This document shows, piece after piece, positions 14,567 through 18,558 of a stretch of 18,558 nucleotides of DNA; within the stretch, counting starts at the first letter, position 1; every line of letters starts with the position of its first letter. Source of the stretch: Chlorobiota bacterium (lineage in GTDB: Bacteria; Bacteroidota; Bacteroidia; Flavobacteriales; Flavobacteriaceae); contig JAADEB010000044.1 of assembly GCA_013153655.1 (NCBI GenBank), forward strand, positions 1 to 18,558, read 5' to 3'. Both the position numbers and the translations under genes were made by a program. The notes under the pieces were generated by a model. That model did not search any database. It was not told the origin of the DNA and was given only the letters and a program-made list of their open reading frames with translations.

Positions 14567-14822
14567 GCTCCGGAAAATTTTTTACGAAAATACGACAATA
14601 TGCGCAAAGGGTAAAGGGTTGCGGGTACATTATGACGTTAATAAAAAAATATCTATGACGAGCAAAAAAATTATTATGTGTTTAAAATTTGATTGAATAG
14701 ATTTTTCTTTATGCAGGACCAACGGGCAAAAAAATCGATTTTTTAAAAAAATGACAATTAACAAATATTAAGCTAAAAAATATCCTCTATATTTGAGCAT
14801 AATTCATTAAACCAAAATTCTT
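14567..14822. promoter_or_regulatory. Divergent promoter region mutS/gdhA
   Basis: This 256-nt A/T-rich gap has no gene I can support. Toward mutS, TATTTTCG (14592-14585, one mismatch from TAnnTTTG) lies 19 nt before the TTG start. Toward gdhA, TATATTTG at 14788-14795 is an exact -7 box 28 nt before the ATG. The 13-mer ATGACAATTAACA (14751-14763), shared with mdh, ends 24 nt before that box. Further up are a 16-bp palindrome of six A, TCGA and six T (14729-14744) and two TATGACG copies (14631, 14654) offset by 23 bp. Confidence 0.5.
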
Positions 14823-16166
14823 ATGGATGCCAAAGTAAAAGCTTTCATGGACTACGCCAAGAAGCGTAATCCCCATGAACCCGAGTTTCTCCAAGCCGTT
14901 TACGAAGTGGCTGAGACCGTACTTCCTTTTATAGAAGAAAATCCCAAGTACAAAGGCAAAATGCTTTTGGAACGCATGATCGAACCCGAACGCGTGATTA
15001 TGTTCCGCGTACCCTGGGTGGATGATCAAGGGAACTTGCAAATCAACCGCGGTTACCGTGTGGAATTCAACTCCGCCATCGGTCCCTACAAAGGCGGCCT
15101 GCGTTTCCACCCCACGGTGAATCTGAGTATCCTGAAATTCCTCGGATTCGAGCAAGTGTTCAAAAACTCCCTTACCACCCTTCCCATGGGCGGCGGTAAA
15201 GGCGGTTCGGATTTCGATCCTCACGGCAAGTCCGATATGGAAGTAATGCGATTCACCCAAGCCTTCATGCAAGAGCTGTTCCGTCACATCGGTCCCGACA
15301 CCGACGTGCCGGCCGGCGATATCGGCGTGGGCGGTCGCGAAATCGGCTATATGTTCGGTATGTACAAAAAACTCAAAAACGAATTTACGGGCGTATTGAC
15401 CGGTAAAGGTCTTTCCTACGGCGGTTCGCTCCTGCGTCCCGAAGCCACGGGTTACGGTTTGGTTTACTTCACCCAAACCATGCTCGGCACCAAAGGCGAA
15501 AGCTTCAAAGGCAAAACCGTACTGGTATCCGGTTCGGGTAACGTGGCTCAATATGCCACCGAAAAAGTGATCCACCTGGGCGGCAAAGTGGTCACCCTTT
15601 CCGACTCCAACGGATTCATTTACGATCCCGACGGTATCGACGAAGAAAAATTGGCCTTCGTGATGCACCTGAAAAACGTCAAACGCGGCCGAATTAAGGA
15701 ATATGTGGAAAAATATCCTTCGGCTCAATATTTCGAAGGGCAAAAACCTTGGGGCGTTAAAGCCGACATCGCTTTGCCTTGCGCCACCCAAAACGAAATC
15801 GACGGCAAGGATGCACAAACCCTGGTGGACAACGGTGTCATGTGCGTGGCCGAAGGTGCCAACATGCCTACCACCCCCGAAGGTATCGAAGTGTTCCAAA
15901 AAGCCAAAATCCTCTACGCTCCGGGCAAAGCTTCCAACGCCGGCGGTGTGGCCGTATCCGGTCTGGAAATGAGCCAAAACTCCATTCGCCTGCAATGGAC
16001 GCGCGAAGAAGTGGATGCCAAATTGCGTCAAATCATGAACAACATCCACGAATCCTGTATCCAATACGGCACCGAACCCGACGGTTACGTCAATTACGTA
16101 CGCGGGGCCAATATCGCCGGATTCGTAAAAGTAGCCGATGCCATGCTGGCACAAGGTTACGTGTAA
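14823..16166 (+). CDS. gdhA: NADP-specific glutamate dehydrogenase
   Basis: This cytoplasmic hexameric enzyme makes L-glutamate from 2-oxoglutarate, ammonium and NADPH, a main ammonium-assimilation route. The 447 residues match the roughly 450-residue S50 class. The substrate site shows GPYKGGLRFHP (Lys90) and the catalytic lysine Lys126 in LPMGGGKGGSDFDP, then DVPAGDIGVGGREIGYMFG. The Rossmann motif is SGSGNVAQYA (236-245), and the second strand ends TLSDSNG (258-264). The Ser-Asp-Ser there, as in the E. coli NADP enzyme, indicates NADP rather than NAD. Codons are strongly biased to C-ending forms (GGC, AAC, TTC, ACC), more than in most neighbours, which suggests very high expression. The ATG at 14823 follows a clear promoter box. 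The transcript ends in a strong hairpin. Confidence 0.96.
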   Translation: MDAKVKAFMDYAKKRNPHEPEFLQAVYEVAETVLPFIEENPKYKGKMLLERMIEPERVIMFRVPWVDDQGNLQINRGYRVEFNSAIGPYKGGLRFHPTVNLSILKFLGFEQVFKNSLTTLPMGGGKGGSDFDPHGKSDMEVMRFTQAFMQELFRHIGPDTDVPAGDIGVGGREIGYMFGMYKKLKNEFTGVLTGKGLSYGGSLLRPEATGYGLVYFTQTMLGTKGESFKGKTVLVSGSGNVAQYATEKVIHLGGKVVTLSDSNGFIYDPDGIDEEKLAFVMHLKNVKRGRIKEYVEKYPSAQYFEGQKPWGVKADIALPCATQNEIDGKDAQTLVDNGVMCVAEGANMPTTPEGIEVFQKAKILYAPGKASNAGGVAVSGLEMSQNSIRLQWTREEVDAKLRQIMNNIHESCIQYGTEPDGYVNYVRGANIAGFVKVADAMLAQGYV

Positions 16167-16187
16167 TATTTAATTAGCGGTTAGTAT

Positions 16188-16218
16188 AAAACCTGCGGTT
16201 CTGATGGCCGCAGGTTTT
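16188..16218. terminator. gdhA terminator hairpin
   Basis: AAAACCTGCGG (16188-16198) pairs with CCGCAGGTTTT (16208-16218), followed by more T residues on the plus strand. The flanking AGTATA and TATACT can extend the stem past a T bulge. It starts 21 nt after the gdhA stop and carries A-runs on the left, so it can also act on the opposite strand. Confidence 0.88.
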
Positions 16219-16226
16219 TTTATACT

Positions 16227-16261
16227 AAAAATCCCTTCCTCGATACGGGGAAGGGATTTTT
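16227..16261. terminator. Second, bidirectional terminator stacked behind gdhA
   Basis: AAAAATCCCTTCC (16227-16239) and GGAAGGGATTTTT (16249-16261) form a perfect 13-bp stem with a 9-nt loop and flanking A/T runs on both sides. It lies 26 nt beyond the stop of the convergent repeat-protein gene and is probably its main terminator, as well as a back-up for gdhA. Confidence 0.88.
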
Positions 16262-16287
16262 TTCGGTTGGATATATCATGAAGCGGG

Positions 16288-18183
16288 TTAGACTTCCACT
16301 TCGGTCCAGAAGCTTTCGAAGTCTTCCAGTTCTTCGGCGGCTTCGATAAGCAGAAGGCCGTTTTCGGTGATGCCGTTGCCGGTTACATAACGCGCGTGAC
16401 GCAAGAGCGTAAGCGTGTTTTCGAAGGTTTCCAGGTCCATTTTCAGGAGTTTGAGGGCCTTCTTCCAGTTATCGGGCAGGATACGCACCTTGCGTTCTTT
16501 CACGTAGAGGCTACCCACTTCGGCCAGGGCGCGCAACATGTGGATCATGTCGGGCGTAACGGGATATTTGAAGTCGCCGGCCAGACCCGAGGTGGCGTGT
16601 TTGATTTTCTTGCCGGGTTCGGTGAGGAAAATCAGGTTGTTGGGATAGAAATGAACGATGGCGCGTGCATCCAGTTTTTCGATGATTTGGATGAGCGTGT
16701 CTTCGTCATAGTGCGGCAATTCCTTTTGGAGGTCTTCCAGATAGACGCCGGTGGTGTAGGGAATCTTTTTGAGGATTTCCAGACCGTATTTGGTGATGTT
16801 GGGCGTCTTGTTGTTGTAGGCCAGGCGGGCGAAGAAACGTCCCGTGGAAGTGGGCGCGTTCTTGATGAGGCCGGCTTCGTTGGCCTTGTCGATGGCGCGG
16901 CGGTCGGGCGAGAGGAAGGCGTGGCGGGCAATGGTGACGGCCTTAACGCCTTCGGCGGGAATTTCACGCGGTTTTTGATGCAATTTTTCAATCACTTCGG
17001 CGCCGTCGTCCGTGAGTTTGTAATACATTTTACCGGCTTTGTCCAGGTCGGTTTCAATCAGTTGGAACCCTTGCAATCCGAACAAGGCGGCATCGAAATC
17101 ATAGATTTTATTGAACCATTCTTCGGCCGTTTTGGTCACCTCCAATTCTTCCACATAACGTTGTTTGAGTTTGGGAAGTTCTTTGAGCCGGCGTCCGTAT
17201 TTTTCTTTCAGGTGGAGGGCTTCCTTGTAGCGTTTGTCCACAAAGGCGGCTTTGATGTTCTTTTTGGTGGCCGTGTAGTCGGGATTTTGGGCCGATTTTT
17301 CTTCTATTTCCTTGATGGTTTCCAGGATGCCGTATTCCAGTTCGTCGATGTCGATACTCAGCGGTTCGATGCTGAATTCGTCGTAGAACAGGTCGGCGGC
17401 GCGAAGCAGGTGTTCGCCGGCGGGCAGGAGGTTTTCGTCCTCGTCGATGACGGCTTGGGCCAGGAAGTCTTTCTTGATGTCGTCGTTGACGGGAAATCCG
17501 GCCACCAGGTCCAGGATGCCTTGGAGGTGTTCTTCCTTAATGGGTTTGAAGAAAGCACCTTTGAGCAAGGCGGCGCGCAATTGTTGGCCGGTACCGGTGA
17601 GGTTGTAGTAGCTTCCCAAGGGAGCCGAAAAGGCCATCAGGCGCAGGGCTTCCGATTCCAGGATTTGGAATTTGTCGGCATCCAGGAGTTCGCGCTTGGG
17701 CGAAGGACCGGGAAGGGTTTTTTTGAGGAATTCCTGCAATTTGCTGTTCACGTAGAAGTAAGGACGAACCATTTCGTACACTTCCAATACCTTTTTGCCG
17801 AATTCGCTGAGCAGGTTGTTGACCACCAGGCCGCGTTTTTCCAATTCGGGTTTGATGATATCGTTCACGCGGTCTTTGGTCATTTCGGCCGTGTAGAGCA
17901 TATTGATGATTTCGCTACCCACGAAGCGGAAGTCGTCCGAATATTGGCTCAAGTCGGGCATCACGCCGTTCATTTGCGAGATGCGGTAGCCTTCCATAAG
18001 CATCATGCCGGGATAGGTCAGGTAGAAATGATCATCATCTTCCCGGAGCAATCCCATTTGGACCAGTTGTACGTAGTACAAATAATCCTTGTCCGATTCC
18101 AAAATTTCCAAAGAATCGATGCTGTCCAATTTTTTGTCAAATACCAATTCGAGGATTTCCAAGTGTTTTTTTGTCAGTATCAT
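16288..18183 (-). CDS. Large repeat protein of unknown function, winged-helix-like units (possibly DUF505-related)
   Basis: This 631-residue soluble protein has no signal peptide, membrane helix or cysteine. A helical unit ending in a short wing motif [LI]-[ST]-x-x-G followed by a helix recurs: LTYPG (55), LSEFG (125), LTGTG (195), LTDDG (390), ITKYG (463), LTEPG (520) and ITENG (605), with a degenerate copy LPAG near 253. Spacing is mostly 57-85 residues, the size of a winged helix-turn-helix domain. Residues 285-360 are charged and helical, possibly coiled coil. The whole resembles the uncharacterised DUF505 family, but that name is from memory and unsure. No catalytic motif is visible. DNA, RNA or protein binding is an inference. 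It has a near-consensus promoter and lies downstream of a ferredoxin gene that has its own terminator. The start ATG is at 18183. Confidence 0.8.
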   Translation of the reverse strand: MILTKKHLEILELVFDKKLDSIDSLEILESDKDYLYYVQLVQMGLLREDDDHFYLTYPGMMLMEGYRISQMNGVMPDLSQYSDDFRFVGSEIINMLYTAEMTKDRVNDIIKPELEKRGLVVNNLLSEFGKKVLEVYEMVRPYFYVNSKLQEFLKKTLPGPSPKRELLDADKFQILESEALRLMAFSAPLGSYYNLTGTGQQLRAALLKGAFFKPIKEEHLQGILDLVAGFPVNDDIKKDFLAQAVIDEDENLLPAGEHLLRAADLFYDEFSIEPLSIDIDELEYGILETIKEIEEKSAQNPDYTATKKNIKAAFVDKRYKEALHLKEKYGRRLKELPKLKQRYVEELEVTKTAEEWFNKIYDFDAALFGLQGFQLIETDLDKAGKMYYKLTDDGAEVIEKLHQKPREIPAEGVKAVTIARHAFLSPDRRAIDKANEAGLIKNAPTSTGRFFARLAYNNKTPNITKYGLEILKKIPYTTGVYLEDLQKELPHYDEDTLIQIIEKLDARAIVHFYPNNLIFLTEPGKKIKHATSGLAGDFKYPVTPDMIHMLRALAEVGSLYVKERKVRILPDNWKKALKLLKMDLETFENTLTLLRHARYVTGNGITENGLLLIEAAEELEDFESFWTEVEV

Positions 18184-18207
18184 AATTTAATCCGTTTTTT
18201 TCGTTTT

Positions 18208-18240
18208 CAAAGATAATCAATAATTAAACCTTTGTGCAAA
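18208..18240 (-). promoter_or_regulatory. Promoter of the repeat-protein gene
   Basis: On the minus strand TTTG (18240-18237) and TATCTTTG (18215-18208) are separated by 21 nt, matching the Bacteroidota TTTG / TAnnTTTG promoter better than any other in the window. The -7 box is 25 nt before the ATG. CTGACAATTAG lies just upstream of the -33 element, sharing TGACAATTA with the mdh and gdhA promoters. Confidence 0.65.
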
Positions 18241-18298
18241 TTCCGTCCTAATTGTCAGCCGGAGCATACAATTTGTCATTTTCGTATCGTTCGGGCAT

Positions 18299-18329
18299 AA
18301 AAAAATCCCTCCTTTGTGGCAGGAGGGAT
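18299..18329 (-). terminator. Terminator of the ferredoxin gene
   Basis: ATCCCTCCT and AGGAGGGAT pair over 9 bp with a 7-nt loop (18305-18329). On the minus strand the stem is followed by seven T residues. It starts 24 nt after the ferredoxin stop and separates that transcript from the repeat-protein promoter. Confidence 0.87.
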
Positions 18330-18352
18330 ACGAATAATCAAGAGGATTCGAA

Positions 18353-18558
18353 TTATTCTTCGCAGTGCAATTTGGCTTTTTTGGCCAAGAGTTCTTCTTC
18401 GGATTCTTCGTGTTCTTCGTCTTCGATAATGGAATCTACGGGACAAACGGCTATACATTGAGGCTCGTCGTAGAAACCTTTACATTCGGTACATTTGTCG
18501 GGAACGATGTAGTAGAAATCTTCCGACAGAGGTTCGTGTTCCGTATCGTCGTCGATAC
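18353..18558 (-). CDS. Dicluster 4Fe-4S ferredoxin, C-terminal part, cut by window edge
   Basis: About 68 codons of a low-potential electron carrier are present; the N-terminal part with the first cluster lies beyond 18558. The visible segment has an acidic stretch (IDDDTEHEPLSEDFYYIVPDK), then the cysteine motif C-x2-C-x8-C-x3-C-P (CTECKGFYDEPQCIAVCP), followed by VDSII and a very acidic tail ending AKKAKLHCEE. The eight-residue gap between the second and third cysteines is that of Allochromatium-type 2[4Fe-4S] ferredoxins, and the DFYYIVPDKCTECKG phrase is typical of the Bacteroidota ferredoxin of about 115 residues. Partners are unknown. The reading frame is open to the window edge and ends with TAA at 18355-18353. 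Confidence 0.92.
   Translation of the reverse strand, partial: IDDDTEHEPLSEDFYYIVPDKCTECKGFYDEPQCIAVCPVDSIIEDEEHEESEEELLAKKAKLHCEE

Noticed and set aside
14711..14746. An 11-codon open frame before gdhA, considered as a leader peptide.
   Set aside because: It lies upstream of the predicted gdhA -7 box, so it would not be in the mRNA. It contains no glutamate or regulatory codon run.
14787..16154. A 455-codon open frame on the minus strand opposite gdhA.
   Set aside because: gdhA is certain. The antisense product is His/Gly/Phe-rich without family features and results from strong codon bias.
16396..18216. A 606-codon open frame on the plus strand opposite the repeat-protein gene.
   Set aside because: Its product is low-complexity, rich in Phe, Val, Gln and Gly with no recognisable domain. 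It mirrors the codon bias of the minus-strand gene, which has a good promoter, terminator and repeat structure.

Overview
The window looks like chromosomal DNA of a member of the Bacteroidota, most likely Flavobacteriales-like. Three observations support this. The T9SS substrate at 8012-10690 ends in a gliding-motility-type C-terminal domain. TAnnTTTG promoter boxes with weak or absent Shine-Dalgarno sequences lie about 19-35 nt before most starts. The LysA and ferredoxin sequences resemble forms typical of that phylum. GC is moderate, and gdhA and mdh are rich in C-ending codons, as expected for highly expressed genes. The genus cannot be decided from this. No tRNA, rRNA, CRISPR array, insertion sequence or prophage is visible.

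Layout. 1-827 (-) is the N-terminal part of lepA. It is divergent from a LysE/RhtB-type exporter (962-1591, +), which is followed by malate dehydrogenase (1727-2668, +). A 16-bp perfect hairpin separates mdh from a convergent DUF308/HdeD-like membrane protein (2751-3323, -). rluB (3589-4431, -) is divergent from an apparent two-gene operon (+) of a thioredoxin-like/glutaredoxin fusion and an orphan GroES (4582-5477). A bidirectional terminator follows, then a lipoprotein endonuclease/exonuclease/phosphatase-family enzyme and lysA (5577-7895, both -). lysA is divergent from the secreted 892-residue PKD and T9SS protein (8012-10690, +).

The next block (10759-14566, -) is a tightly packed operon: mutS, a DUF302 lipoprotein, a retropepsin-like aspartic protease and a 60-residue two-helix membrane protein, with a 4-nt gap, a 17-nt overlap and an ATGA overlap. 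Divergent from mutS is NADP-type glutamate dehydrogenase (14823-16166, +). After two stacked terminators comes a convergent 631-residue protein of unknown function built from repeated winged-helix-like units, possibly DUF505-related (16288-18183, -). It has a near-consensus Bacteroidota promoter. The window ends in the C-terminal part of a dicluster ferredoxin (18353-18558, -).

Most genes are housekeeping: translation, central carbon/nitrogen metabolism, lysine/peptidoglycan precursor synthesis, DNA repair and redox. The least understood parts are the repeat protein, the three genes trailing mutS, the redox fusion with a stand-alone GroES, and several non-coding motifs: a 13-mer shared by the mdh and gdhA promoters, an inverted repeat between lysA and the T9SS gene, and tandem TTACGCCA repeats upstream of the DUF308 gene.
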